Source: Hydrogenophaga sp. PBL-H3
Lineage (GTDB): Bacteria > Pseudomonadota > Gammaproteobacteria > Burkholderiales > Burkholderiaceae_C
Length of the DNA stretch: 64,000 nt
Assembly: GCF_010104355.1 (NCBI RefSeq)
Contig: NZ_CP044972.1
Coordinates: 434,001 to 498,000, forward strand
Direction of reading: 5' to 3'
A model generated the notes under the pieces. The model was not told where the DNA came from and made no database searches. It saw only the letters and a program-made list of their open reading frames with translations. Position 1 is the first letter of the stretch. Each line of letters begins with the position of its first letter. Made by a program: the position numbers and the translations under genes. Positions 33,229-41,988 of this stretch are shown here, piece by piece.

Positions 33229-34371
33229 TCAGGGCAGGAGATCGAACGCCGCTTCGGCCAGCGCCACGCCGTTCACCAGCACCTGGATGCGGTGCGTGCC
33301 GGGGTAGAGCGTGCGCGTGGTCACCGGCTTGAGGCTGTGGCGCTTCTCCAGCGTGCGCTCTTCGCCCGGCTCGAGCGTGAGCTTCCAGCCCTTGAACACC
33401 TTGGGTGAGGTGCTGCCGTTGGCGCGCACGTGGTGCACCGCGTAGTCCACCACCAGCAGCTGCGGCTTGCGCGCGCTGGAGCGCAGCACGGCGCGCAGGC
33501 CGATCTCGCCACCGACCGCCGCGCGCTTCGCGGACAGCGCCAGCGTTGCCTCCCCCTTGAGCCCGCTCGCCAGGCCCCAGGCCGCCAGCGTGGGTGCGTG
33601 GCCTGCCTTGATGAGGCTGCGGCTCGCGTGGCGCAGCAGCGCGCTGCGCGGGTCGGGTGCGTCGATCAGGTGGTCGTGCACCCAGCTCGCCACCAGGTCG
33701 GGGTGGTCCTTGGCGATGTCGTTGAGGTGGTTGGCCACACTGCGGCGCACATAGCTGCTGGGGTCGTCCTGCAGGCTGCGCAGCAGCGGCAGCGCGGGCG
33801 CCGGGTCGGCCACCAGCGCCTGCAGCCGCAGGCCCCAGGGCAGGCGGGGCCGGCTGCCTTCGCTGACCAGCCGGCGCACGTGCGCGCTCGGATCGTTCGC
33901 CCAGCGCGCGAGCACCGGCCACACGGCCTCGGGCCGCTGCTGGATGAAGGGCCGGATCGCGAACTCGGCGGTGGAGCGCTGGGTGAGGGCGTGCAGACAG
34001 GCGAGCGAGCGAGACACGTCGTGCTGGCCCTGCCGCGCCACAAATTCGCCCATCGACCAGATCACCCAGCCGCTCAGGCCGGTGGCGGCCTCGGCCGTGG
34101 ACAGGCCAACGGGCTCGCCGGTTGCGTCCAGCGGCAGCGGGGGTGCCAGGCTGGTTTCCAGCACGGTGCAGGCGGCGTTGAAATCGGCGGGCAGCGTGGC
34201 GTGCATTGCCGTGGCCAGTTGCAGCATGCGCGCCTTGAGTTCGAGCGCATCCAGGCCGTGGTTGGCGAGCGCTTCGAAACGCGGGCGGTCAAAGCCGCTC
34301 CACGCGCGTTGCAGGTGCAGGCCGGCGTGGGCCACGGTGGTGGCGTTGATCAGGTTCTTGAACGGTTCCAT
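33229..34371 (-). CDS. DNA alkylation repair protein (AlkD-like HEAT repeats)
   Basis: A 380-residue protein of the COG4335 type. The middle consists of helical HEAT-like repeats (ARWANDPSAHVRRLVSEGSR, RSLQDDPSSYVRRSVANHLN, about residues 190-235), the architecture of AlkC/AlkD DNA glycosylases that recognise alkylated bases. The C-terminus adds a beta-rich part (LLVVDYAVHHVRANGSTSPK, typical of this subgroup). It is upstream of the hydrolase-GST pair on the same strand, 40 bases away. Confidence 0.8.
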   Translation of the reverse strand: MEPFKNLINATTVAHAGLHLQRAWSGFDRPRFEALANHGLDALELKARMLQLATAMHATLPADFNAACTVLETSLAPPLPLDATGEPVGLSTAEAATGLSGWVIWSMGEFVARQGQHDVSRSLACLHALTQRSTAEFAIRPFIQQRPEAVWPVLARWANDPSAHVRRLVSEGSRPRLPWGLRLQALVADPAPALPLLRSLQDDPSSYVRRSVANHLNDIAKDHPDLVASWVHDHLIDAPDPRSALLRHASRSLIKAGHAPTLAAWGLASGLKGEATLALSAKRAAVGGEIGLRAVLRSSARKPQLLVVDYAVHHVRANGSTSPKVFKGWKLTLEPGEERTLEKRHSLKPVTTRTLYPGTHRIQVLVNGVALAEAAFDLLP

Positions 34372-34380
34372 GCGCCGCTC

Positions 34381-34857
34381 TCAGGGCAGGCGTTGCAGCA
34401 GGCCGGCCAGGGCGTGCCGCACCGTGGCCGCGCGCACGGCGGCGCGGTCGCCGGCAAAGCGCTGGTGTTCGGTGAAGGTGCCCGCCGGCGTGGCCCAGCC
34501 AAACCACACCGTGCCCACGGGCTTCTCGGCGCTGCCGCCGGTGGGGCCGGCCACACCCGTGACGGCCACCGCCAGCTGGGCCGGGGAATGGGCGAGAGCG
34601 CCCGCGGCCATGGCGCGAGCCACCGGCTCGCTCACGGCGCCGTGTTGCGCGATCAGTTCGGCGGGCACACCCAGCAACTCGGCCTTGGCGGCGTTGGAGT
34701 AGGTGACGAAACCGCGCTCGAACCAGTCGCTGGAGCCACTCAGCTCGGTGCAAGCACCCGCGATCAGGCCGCCGGTGCAGCTCTCTGCGGTGGCCATCAT
34801 CAGGCCGCGCTCCTTGAGTTTGCGCGCGAGCGCCTCCACCAGTTCGGCTGCGTTCAT
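34381..34857 (-). CDS. pncC: CinA-family nicotinamide-nucleotide amidohydrolase
   Basis: A 158-residue PncC/CinA C-terminal domain protein. Signature stretches are MMATAESCTGGLIAGACTEL (catalytic Ser/Thr region, about residues 21-40) and AVTGVAGPTGGSAEKPVGTV (about residues 101-120). It converts nicotinamide mononucleotide to nicotinate mononucleotide in NAD recycling. ATG 34857 is preceded by GGAGG and lies two bases after the pgpA stop, so they form an operon; this pairing is common in proteobacteria. Confidence 0.9.
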   Translation of the reverse strand: MNAAELVEALARKLKERGLMMATAESCTGGLIAGACTELSGSSDWFERGFVTYSNAAKAELLGVPAELIAQHGAVSEPVARAMAAGALAHSPAQLAVAVTGVAGPTGGSAEKPVGTVWFGWATPAGTFTEHQRFAGDRAAVRAATVRHALAGLLQRLP

Positions 34858-34859
34858 GG

Positions 34860-35375
34860 TCAGAACCTCCAGATGGCGATCACCAGCAGCGTGCAAGCCG
34901 CGGCGGCGAAGTCGTCAAGCAGGATGCCGAAGCCCCCGCGCGGACCGAAGCCCTTGAAGCGCTGGTCGGCCCAGGCCATGGGGCCGAACTTCACGGCATC
35001 GAAAAAGCGGAACAGCGCAAACGCCACCAGCTGAGCGCCGAAGCCCGCGGGTGCGATCAGCCAGAGCACCAGCCAGAAGGCCACCACCTCGTCCCACACG
35101 ATGTGGCCCGAGTCGGCCACCCCCATGTGGTGTGCGGTCACGGTGCAGGCCCACCAGCCCACCAGCGTGCCCGCGCCGATCAGCAGTGCCCAGGCTGGGG
35201 TCGACATCACCGGTTGCAGCAGCAGGAAAGCCGCCCACGCCCACAGCGTGCCCACGGTGCCCGGCGCCAGGCGGCTCAGGCCGGCACCAGCACCCAGCGC
35301 GATGAAGTGCGCCGGGTGGGACAACAGGAAGGCCCAGGTCGGGCGGGCCAGTGGGGCGTAGGCGGTCTCAGGCAT
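34860..35375 (-). CDS. pgpA: Phosphatidylglycerophosphatase A
   Basis: A 171-residue membrane enzyme that dephosphorylates phosphatidylglycerophosphate in phosphatidylglycerol synthesis. Family stretches are FIALGAGAGLSRLAPGTVGT (about residues 25-44), HMGVADSGHIVWDEVVAFWL and FRFFDAVKFGPMAWADQRFK. Three to four membrane segments are visible. Upstream of pncC. Confident by pattern and length. Confidence 0.93.
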   Translation of the reverse strand: MPETAYAPLARPTWAFLLSHPAHFIALGAGAGLSRLAPGTVGTLWAWAAFLLLQPVMSTPAWALLIGAGTLVGWWACTVTAHHMGVADSGHIVWDEVVAFWLVLWLIAPAGFGAQLVAFALFRFFDAVKFGPMAWADQRFKGFGPRGGFGILLDDFAAAACTLLVIAIWRF

Positions 35376-35454
35376 GGGGCGGATTATCGGCGGCGCGGCC
35401 TTGTTTCACCGCGGGGCCGGCGCGATACTGGCGTGCACGAAGAAGGGAGCCAGC

Positions 35455-37047
35455 ATGGAGATGAACACGGGTGCCATCCTCACCGCCATGGTGCTGGGCG
35501 TGATGCTCACGGGCGCCGCTTCCTGGGTGGTCTCGGGCCTGTACCGCCGCCGCATGCTGGCGCTCATGCGGCGCTCGCCGCCGCCCGATCCGTCGCAGCC
35601 TGTTGCCCACACCCGGTTGCCCGCGCAGGCCAAAACCACCGCCACGCTGGACCTCGCCGCCAACCAGCGCGCGAGTTGGCGCTACCTCTTTGCGGTGAGT
35701 GCGCTCAGCTTGCTGATCGGCCTGACCCAGTCGGTGCTGGCGCTGCTCTTCGTTTACGGCAGCGAGCTGCTCAGCGTCGGCCGGGCGCTCACCCTCGGTG
35801 TGGTCTACGCCTGGCCGATGGCGCTGACCTGGGGGCTGGTGCGGCGCTGGTCGTGGTTGCGCACGCTGGGCGCCATCGGCCTGTATTTGCTGGTCATGCT
35901 GGTGCTCACCCTGTGGCGCTCCATCTCGCCACAGCCGCTGGCCACCTCGCTGGGCTGGCTGGGGGGTCTGGTGCTCTTGCCGGTGGCTGTGACGCTGGTG
36001 ATCGGGGCGAGCGGGCGCATCCGAGCGGTGGCGCCGTATCTGCTGCCCATCTTCATGCTGCTCGCGGGCTCGTCGGTGCTGGCCCTGCAGCTCATGGTGA
36101 GTGGCGTGCAGGACCCGCCGGGCTGGTTGATCGCGCTGGTGGGTGCGGTGGGCGCCTGGCCGGCCATCGTGCTGATGGCGCTGGCCCCCTGGCTGTTGCT
36201 GGCCTGGCCGGCCTGGGCCATCGCGCGTTGGCTGGCCCGGGCCTACCGGGACAAGCGCTTCTCCGATCTCTGGTACCTGCTCGCGGCCTACTGGCTGGTG
36301 GTGCTGGGGGCGTCGGCGCTGCCCGCCTTGCAGGGTGTGGGGCTGATCGCGCTGACCCAGTTCCTGCCGTGGCTGTGGATTCCGCTGGCGGCCTGGGCAC
36401 TGCGCGGCTGGCTGGCGCCCCGGGGAGTGCCGCCCACGCTGCTGGTGTTGCGCGTATTCCAGCAAGACGTGGGCGTGCAGACCTTGTTTGACCGCGTGGT
36501 CGAGCGCTGGCGCCTCTCCGGCAACACGGTGCTGATCGCCGGCACCGACCTGCTCAGCCGCACGATCGACCCGGACGACGTGTTTACCTTTCTCAACGGC
36601 CGCCTGGCCGAGCGCTTCGTGGCCAACGAAGCGCAGGTGGCCGAGCGCCTGCGCGACTTCGACCTCGCGCCCGACCCCGACGGCCGCTACCGCGTGAACG
36701 AGTGCTACTGCTTCGACAGCACCTGGCAACAGGCGCTGGCCGCGCTGGTGGCGCAGGCCGATGTGGTGCTGATGGACCTGCGTGGATTTCAGGCGCGCAA
36801 CCAGGGCTGCCGCCACGAGCTCGGCGTGCTCGCCACCGCACCGCACCTGCAGCGCGTGGTGCTGCTGTTCGACGGCAGCACCGACCGCCAGACCGCGCAG
36901 GCCGACCTGGCGGGCGCGCCTGCGGGGCGCGTGGTGTGGGTGGACGCCGGGCGGCTGGAGCAGAAGCGCGTGGCGCAGATCGTGGGCGCGTTGCTGGGCG
37001 CGGGTGCGCCGGGCGGCTCAGGCGAAATGGTCGAAGCCGCGCGCTGA
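35455..37047 (+). CDS. Polytopic membrane protein with TIR-like C-terminal domain
   Basis: A 530-residue protein not matched to a named family. About ten hydrophobic segments fill residues 1-335. The soluble C-terminus (about residues 340-530) has alternating strands and helices: LLVLRVFQQDVGVQTLFDRV, NTVLIAGTDLLSR, QADVVLMDLRGFQARNQGCR, then HELGVL and RVVLLFDGSTD. The GC-x-x-EL pattern resembles the TIR active site (WC-x-x-EL), so an NAD-cleaving or nucleotide-binding role is possible, but the fold is inferred. ATG 35455 has GGGAG before it. It overlaps the convergent thiL gene by 30 bases. Confidence 0.7.
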   Translation: MEMNTGAILTAMVLGVMLTGAASWVVSGLYRRRMLALMRRSPPPDPSQPVAHTRLPAQAKTTATLDLAANQRASWRYLFAVSALSLLIGLTQSVLALLFVYGSELLSVGRALTLGVVYAWPMALTWGLVRRWSWLRTLGAIGLYLLVMLVLTLWRSISPQPLATSLGWLGGLVLLPVAVTLVIGASGRIRAVAPYLLPIFMLLAGSSVLALQLMVSGVQDPPGWLIALVGAVGAWPAIVLMALAPWLLLAWPAWAIARWLARAYRDKRFSDLWYLLAAYWLVVLGASALPALQGVGLIALTQFLPWLWIPLAAWALRGWLAPRGVPPTLLVLRVFQQDVGVQTLFDRVVERWRLSGNTVLIAGTDLLSRTIDPDDVFTFLNGRLAERFVANEAQVAERLRDFDLAPDPDGRYRVNECYCFDSTWQQALAALVAQADVVLMDLRGFQARNQGCRHELGVLATAPHLQRVVLLFDGSTDRQTAQADLAGAPAGRVVWVDAGRLEQKRVAQIVGALLGAGAPGGSGEMVEAAR

Positions 37048-38010
37048 CACCGCCACCGGGTGGCCCGAGGCGTCGAGCACGCGCAAGCCCGGAGCCGCAC
37101 TGATGCGGCCAATGCGCTGCACCGGGGTGTGGCTGGCCAGCGCGGCCGCTTCCACCGCAGCGCGTGCGATCGGCGCGGCGGTGAACAGCAGCTCGTAATC
37201 GTCACCGCCGTTGAGGATGCAGTCCAGACGCTCGGCCAGCGCCAGCCGTTGCAATGCCGGTGCCACCGGCAGGGCGGGCAGGGCGATCTCGGCACCCACG
37301 CCGCTGGCCCGCAGGATGTGCCCAAGGTCGCCGGCCAGCCCGTCGCTCACGTCGATGGCCGCGTGCACCGCGCTGCCCAGCACCGCCAGCAACGTGCCCA
37401 GCGCCAGGCGCGGTGTGGGGCGTTCCAGCCGCTGGCGCAGCTCGGGGTGATGCGCCAGCGCTTGCGGGCCACAGGCCGATGTGGCCCAGGCCGCCTCGCG
37501 CATCAGCTCCAGCGCCAGCCGCGCCTCGCCGGTGCGCCCGGTGAGGTAGAGGTCGTCGCCCACCTGTGCCTGGCTGCGCTGCATCGCCGGGCCGGGCCGC
37601 ACTTCGCCCATCACCGTGATGCAGATGTTGAGCGGGCCGCGTGTGGTGTCGCCACCCACCAGCGGGCAGGCATGCCGGTCGGCCAGTGCGAACAGGCCAC
37701 GCGCAAAGGCGGAGAGCCAGGCCTCGTGCGCCTCGGGCAGGGCCAGCGCCAGGGTGAAGCCCAGCGGGTGGGCACCCATGGCGGCCAGGTCGCTCAGGTT
37801 CACCGCCAGGGCCTTGTGCCCCAGCGCTTCGGGGTCGACACCTTTGAAGAAGTGCCTGCCTTCGACCAGCATGTCGGTGGAGACCGCCAGCAGATGGCCG
37901 GGCCGGGGCTGAAGCAGTGCGCAGTCATCGCCAATGCCCAGCATCACAGGCGATCGGGCCACCTGGCCTTCGCGCTGGAAGTGGCGCCGGATCAGCTCGA
38001 ACTCACCCAT
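37018..38010 (-). CDS. thiL: Thiamine-monophosphate kinase
   Basis: A 330-residue ATP-dependent kinase making thiamine diphosphate from thiamine monophosphate, the last step of thiamine synthesis. Motifs: VMLGIGDDCALLQP (about residues 22-35), AVSTDMLVEGRHFF (about 43-56) and AIDVSDGLAGDLGHILRASG (about 216-235). Start and length are typical. No TPP riboswitch is seen upstream. Its first 8 bases overlap the 3' end of the upstream Gcr-like gene. Confidence 0.94.
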   Translation of the reverse strand: MGEFELIRRHFQREGQVARSPVMLGIGDDCALLQPRPGHLLAVSTDMLVEGRHFFKGVDPEALGHKALAVNLSDLAAMGAHPLGFTLALALPEAHEAWLSAFARGLFALADRHACPLVGGDTTRGPLNICITVMGEVRPGPAMQRSQAQVGDDLYLTGRTGEARLALELMREAAWATSACGPQALAHHPELRQRLERPTPRLALGTLLAVLGSAVHAAIDVSDGLAGDLGHILRASGVGAEIALPALPVAPALQRLALAERLDCILNGGDDYELLFTAAPIARAAVEAAALASHTPVQRIGRISAAPGLRVLDASGHPVAVSARGFDHFA

Positions 38011-40024
38011 GGGGCGCAGCGGTGCCGTCGCCGGTACCGGGTTTGACGCGTGGCGGGATCAGGAACGTCAGCGGTGCCACGCGGATCCGGCGCTTGATCG
38101 CGGTGCGGATCAGCTGACGGTTGACCTCGCTGATGTTCTGCGCCTGCAGGGCCAGGCGGAACGCCAGATAGAAGCTCACGCCCAGGTTGAGCGGACCGAT
38201 CGCCGCAATGCCGGCCACGGCCCACCAGAAAGAGGGCTCCCGCAACACGCCCAGGCCCAGCGCAAACGCCGCAGCGGCCACCTGACCAGCCGACAGGGTG
38301 ACATGGCGCACGTCCAGCCCTACGCCGAAGAACTGGAGGAAAGCCGGTGTGAGGCCGAGCATGAAGCCCAGCGAAATGTTGGCCGCCAGGCCCGAGATGT
38401 TGGCGCGGGCGAAATTGGCCCAGCGCGCGGCGCGCTCGCGGCCCAGCAGGCTGGTGAAGCGCGGGTTGTGCTCCATGGCCGAGTGCAGCTTGTGAAACAC
38501 GAACCAGTTCTCAACCCAGCCCGCCACGATGCTGGAGGCAAACAGCAGCACGCCGGTGAACGCGGCAAACAGCAGCGTGGGGCCAAGCAGGCTGATGTCT
38601 TGCAGGGTGTGACGCGCTTTGTCGACGTCGATCATGGCGCTGCCGGTGGTGAACTTCAGCACCGCGCTGATCAGCAGCACCACCGGGATCACCAAGCCGA
38701 TGTTGCCCACGATGGCCGCCACCTGCGAGCGGAACAGGTTGGCCACCTCGTCCACAAAACGTTTGACCGCGCCCAGCTCCTTGATGTCCTTGAGCTTGGC
38801 CACCATGGCCGGCGCGGTGACAGCGGGCTGTTTGGTGGCCACCGTGAGGTGCAGCAACATGATGAGCACGAACGAGGCCGCGTAGTTCATGCCCGCCGCA
38901 AAGCCGCTCCAGAAAGCCGAGAGGCCCAGGCCGTACAGCGCGAACTTCACCCAGGTGGTCAGGCCGATCACCGCGCCGCCGCCCGCGGCCTTGCCCAGCA
39001 TGTCCTTGTATTCCGCGGCGTTGCGGGTGATGTAGTGCTCGCCGCTCTCGGCGTTGCGCTCGGCCACCTTGGCCGCAGTGAGCTGCGAGCTGGCGGCCAC
39101 CAGTGCGCGGATGCTGCGGTTGTCCAGCCCGACCTGGGCCAGGTCGGCCAGCAGCGCCACCGTGGCACGCTCGGGCTGATCGGACTGCAGGCAGTCAAGC
39201 AGCTCCTTCACCCGCACCACCCGCTCGCGCAACTGGCGCAGGCGGAACACGATGCCCACCGACACGCCGTGCTCCTCCAGGTGCGAATACACCGTATACG
39301 CGGCGTGGCGGCAGGCGTCGAGCTGGTTGCGCAGCCGGGTGGCGGCCTCCAGTGCCTCGGGGCTTTGCGCGCCGTGCACCCGCACCGCTCGGCGCAGCGA
39401 TTCCAGGTCGCTGGGCAGCTGGTGAAACGGTTTTTGCTCCTGGGCCTCGGGCGACATGCGCACCCGGATCTCGGAGGCAAAGCCGGTCGCGCTGACCTGG
39501 CTCACGCAGGAAATCATGGCGTCCATCAGGGCCACCTGCCAGTAGTCATCGGTGCTGGCGTCGGTGTCGGCGCCGGGTGCTTCGCCCGTGCCGATCAGCA
39601 GCTTGCGCAGGCGCAGCAGGGTGGCGCTGTCCAGTGCCTTGAGCCAGCGCACGTCAAAGCGCGTGGGCAGCAGCAGATCGAACAGCTCGGCCAGGTCGGT
39701 GGTCTCGGGCGTGTGGGGCAAGGCCTTCTTGCGCAGGCGGTTGCCGAACTCGCTCAGGAAGGCGGTGCGCGGCGCAAAGCCGTGGTCGGCCAGCAGCGGG
39801 GTGATGTCCACCGTTTCCACGAAGCGCTGCCACCACCGCCGCCAGCGCAGTTGCAGCTCGGGGTTCGCCTGCACGCTGTCGAGGAACTCGCTCACGCGCG
39901 CCACGCTGGCCTGCACGTTTTCCTCGTCGCCGCGCACCCAGCGCATGGCCTCGACCAGCCACAGGTGGCGCTGCGCCATGGGCGCATCGGCGTTCAGGCG
40001 TTCGATGAGGGAGGTGGCCTGCAT
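38003..40024 (-). CDS. Gcr-family ('site-specific recombinase') membrane protein
   Basis: A 673-residue protein of the SpecificRecomb/COG4389 family. Residues 1-340 are helical and soluble; from about 345 there are at least six membrane segments (AFWSGFAAGMNYAASFVLIM, AAIVGNIGLVIPVVLLISAV and others). The family name comes from a claimed gonococcal recombinase, but the architecture and lack of recombinase catalytic motifs argue for a membrane function. No invertible DNA or recombination site is visible. It overlaps thiL by 8 bases and is upstream in the same operon. Confidence 0.85.
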   Translation of the reverse strand: MQATSLIERLNADAPMAQRHLWLVEAMRWVRGDEENVQASVARVSEFLDSVQANPELQLRWRRWWQRFVETVDITPLLADHGFAPRTAFLSEFGNRLRKKALPHTPETTDLAELFDLLLPTRFDVRWLKALDSATLLRLRKLLIGTGEAPGADTDASTDDYWQVALMDAMISCVSQVSATGFASEIRVRMSPEAQEQKPFHQLPSDLESLRRAVRVHGAQSPEALEAATRLRNQLDACRHAAYTVYSHLEEHGVSVGIVFRLRQLRERVVRVKELLDCLQSDQPERATVALLADLAQVGLDNRSIRALVAASSQLTAAKVAERNAESGEHYITRNAAEYKDMLGKAAGGGAVIGLTTWVKFALYGLGLSAFWSGFAAGMNYAASFVLIMLLHLTVATKQPAVTAPAMVAKLKDIKELGAVKRFVDEVANLFRSQVAAIVGNIGLVIPVVLLISAVLKFTTGSAMIDVDKARHTLQDISLLGPTLLFAAFTGVLLFASSIVAGWVENWFVFHKLHSAMEHNPRFTSLLGRERAARWANFARANISGLAANISLGFMLGLTPAFLQFFGVGLDVRHVTLSAGQVAAAAFALGLGVLREPSFWWAVAGIAAIGPLNLGVSFYLAFRLALQAQNISEVNRQLIRTAIKRRIRVAPLTFLIPPRVKPGTGDGTAAPHG

Positions 40025-40071
40025 GCGCTCAGCGGGGGAGAGGGCGCCGGCTGAAACCGAGGGGCTGCGCT

Positions 40072-40467
40072 TCAGTGCAGAACCCGCGAGGGGGCGTCAC
40101 CCGCGCCCGCAGCCCGCAGCATGAACTCGGGCACCTCGGCCTCGAAGCGTTCACCGTCTTCGGCCACGCAGAAGAAACTGCCCCGCATGCTTCCCGTGGG
40201 CGTTTTCAGACGGGTGCCGCTGGTGTACTGAAACGATTCCCCGGGCCTGAGCAGTGGCTGGTGCCCCACCACGCCCAAGCCCTTGACCTGTTCGGTATGA
40301 CCCTGCTCGTCGTCGATGATCCAGTGCCGCGCGATCAGCTGCGCGGTCGCTTCACCGGTGTTGGTGATGGTGATCGTGTAGGCGAAGGCGTATTGGTCTT
40401 CCTCGGGCGAAGACTGTTCGCTGAGGTACTGGGGCTCGACCTCGCAGGTGAACAGGTATTTGGGCAT
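40072..40467 (-). CDS. apaG: ApaG-domain protein
   Basis: A 131-residue ApaG. Nearly the whole length matches: [60 protein letters not shown] and [14 protein letters not shown]. ApaG has an immunoglobulin-like fold and is linked to Co/Mg homeostasis and diadenosine tetraphosphate metabolism, with unclear biochemistry. ATG 40467 fits family starts; ATG 40476 is preceded by GGGG and remains possible. Divergent from rpe. Confidence 0.92.
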   Translation of the reverse strand: MPKYLFTCEVEPQYLSEQSSPEEDQYAFAYTITITNTGEATAQLIARHWIIDDEQGHTEQVKGLGVVGHQPLLRPGESFQYTSGTRLKTPTGSMRGSFFCVAEDGERFEAEVPEFMLRAAGAGDAPSRVLH

Positions 40468-40558
40468 GGCCGGCATGTTACCCCGGGCCTGCATGACCCC
40501 GCGCGGCCTGCCAAAATGCACCCGGTCGTCCCCCTTACCACCCGATCACAGGTTGCCC

Positions 40559-41248
40559 ATGTCCCACAACCCCAGCGCCGCATTCATCGCCCCGTCCATC
40601 CTGTCCGCCGACTTTGCCCGTCTGGGGGAAGAGGTGAAAAACGTCATCGCCGCCGGCGCCGACTGGATCCATTTCGACGTGATGGACAACCACTACGTGC
40701 CCAACCTGACCTTCGGGCCCATGGTCTGCCAGGCACTCAAGCCCCACGCGAAGAAGCCCGATGGCACCCCGGTGCCGATCGACGTGCACCTGATGATCCA
40801 GCCGGTGGACGCGCTGGCCGGTGCCTTCATCGACGCCGGTGCCGATCTGGTGAGCTTTCACCCCGATGCGAGCGCCCACGTGCACCGCAGCGTGCAGGCC
40901 ATCAAGGCCAAGGGCGCCAAGGCAGGCCTCACCTTCAACCCGGGCCAGCCGCTGGATGTGCTGGACTGGTTGATCGACGACATCGACCTGATCCTGATCA
41001 TGAGCGTGAACCCGGGTTTTGGCGGCCAGAGCTTCATCGACTCGGCGCTGCGCAAGATCGAGGACGCGCGCCGCCGCATCGAAGCCAGTGGCAAGAACAT
41101 CCGCCTGGAAGTGGACGGCGGCATCAAACCCGACAACATCCGCCGCGTGGCCGACGCCGGCGCCGACACCTTCGTGGCTGGCAGCGCAATCTTTGGCAAG
41201 CCGGACTACAAGGCGGTGATCGACCAGATGCGTGCGGCGCTGGCGTGA
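40559..41248 (+). CDS. rpe: Ribulose-phosphate 3-epimerase
   Basis: A 229-residue TIM-barrel epimerase interconverting ribulose-5-phosphate and xylulose-5-phosphate in the pentose phosphate and Calvin pathways. Active-site stretches are [47 protein letters not shown] and [15 protein letters not shown] 40559 lies in a weakly Shine-Dalgarno context but starts the conserved N-terminus. The stop overlaps the gph start. The rpe-gph-trpE order is typical of Burkholderiales. Confidence 0.96.
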   Translation: MSHNPSAAFIAPSILSADFARLGEEVKNVIAAGADWIHFDVMDNHYVPNLTFGPMVCQALKPHAKKPDGTPVPIDVHLMIQPVDALAGAFIDAGADLVSFHPDASAHVHRSVQAIKAKGAKAGLTFNPGQPLDVLDWLIDDIDLILIMSVNPGFGGQSFIDSALRKIEDARRRIEASGKNIRLEVDGGIKPDNIRRVADAGADTFVAGSAIFGKPDYKAVIDQMRAALA

Positions 41249-41904
41249 TCGCTGGCATTCGAGCTGTCATCGTTGACCTGGATGGAACCATGGTCGACAC
41301 ACTGGGCGACTTCGACGTCGCCCTGAACGAAACCCTGAAGGACCTGGACCGCCCGGCCGTCACCCGCGCCGACATCGAGCGCATGGTGGGCAAGGGCTCG
41401 GCGCACCTGATCCGTTCGGCGCTGCTGCACGGCGGGCTGCAGGCCGATGAGGCAGCGGCATTGCAGGGCGATGCCTGGACGCGCTACCAGGCGCATTACC
41501 TCGCCATCAACGGCGCGCACAGCGCGGTGTACCCAGGCGTGTTTGAAGGCCTCACGGCGCTGCGCGAGCGTGGCCTGCCGCTGGCCTGCCTGACCAACAA
41601 GCCCCATGCCTTTGCCGTGCCGCTGCTGCAGGCCAAGGGACTGCTGGGCTTCTTTGCCCACGTGTTCGGTGGCGACAGTTTCGAGCGCACCAAGCCCGAC
41701 CCGCTGCCGCTGATCAAGACCTGCGAGGCTTTGGGTATGCCACCGGCCCGCACGCTGATGGTGGGCGACTCGCAGAACGACGGCATCGCCGCGCGTGCGG
41801 CAGGCTGCCCGGTGGTGCTGGTGACCTATGGCTACAACCACGGCGACCCGATTTCGCAGGCGCCGCACGACCGCTTGATCGGCTCGCTGGCCGAACTGAG
41901 CTGA
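41245..41904 (+). CDS. gph: Phosphoglycolate phosphatase
   Basis: A 219-residue HAD-superfamily phosphatase removing phosphate from 2-phosphoglycolate. HAD motif I is [17 protein letters not shown] (about residues 8-24), motif II CLTNKP, motif III with KPDPLPL and motif [18 protein letters not shown]. The start is GTG 41245, sharing GTGA with the rpe stop. After it comes a dispersed repeat and a convergent gene. Confidence 0.92.
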   Translation: MIAGIRAVIVDLDGTMVDTLGDFDVALNETLKDLDRPAVTRADIERMVGKGSAHLIRSALLHGGLQADEAAALQGDAWTRYQAHYLAINGAHSAVYPGVFEGLTALRERGLPLACLTNKPHAFAVPLLQAKGLLGFFAHVFGGDSFERTKPDPLPLIKTCEALGMPPARTLMVGDSQNDGIAARAAGCPVVLVTYGYNHGDPISQAPHDRLIGSLAELS

Positions 41905-41987
41905 CGATCCGCCGCCGGGCCGCTCCAAGGCGGATCAGCCCCCTCGGGGGGGGGCAGCGGACCACGCGCAGCGGGGGAGCGTGGGGG
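41905..41987 (-). repeat. GC-rich intergenic repeat (copy 2)
   Basis: Read on the minus strand this segment has CCCCCACGCTCCCCCGCTGC, a CCCCCCCCGAGGGGG core, and GCCTTGGAGCGGCCCGGCGG, matching copy 1 at 23497-23576. It occupies the whole space between the convergent gph and chalcone-isomerase-like genes, where its hairpin could end both transcripts. Confidence 0.75.
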
Positions 41988-41988
41988 C

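Noticed and set aside
37500..38200. TPP riboswitch upstream of thiL
   Set aside because: The region upstream of thiL is coding sequence of the Gcr-like gene, with which thiL overlaps; no thi-box pattern is seen.
38003..40024. A mobile element or DNA inversion system, suggested by the 'site-specific recombinase' family
   Set aside because: Membrane topology, no catalytic recombinase residues, no terminal repeats, and a stable housekeeping neighbourhood.
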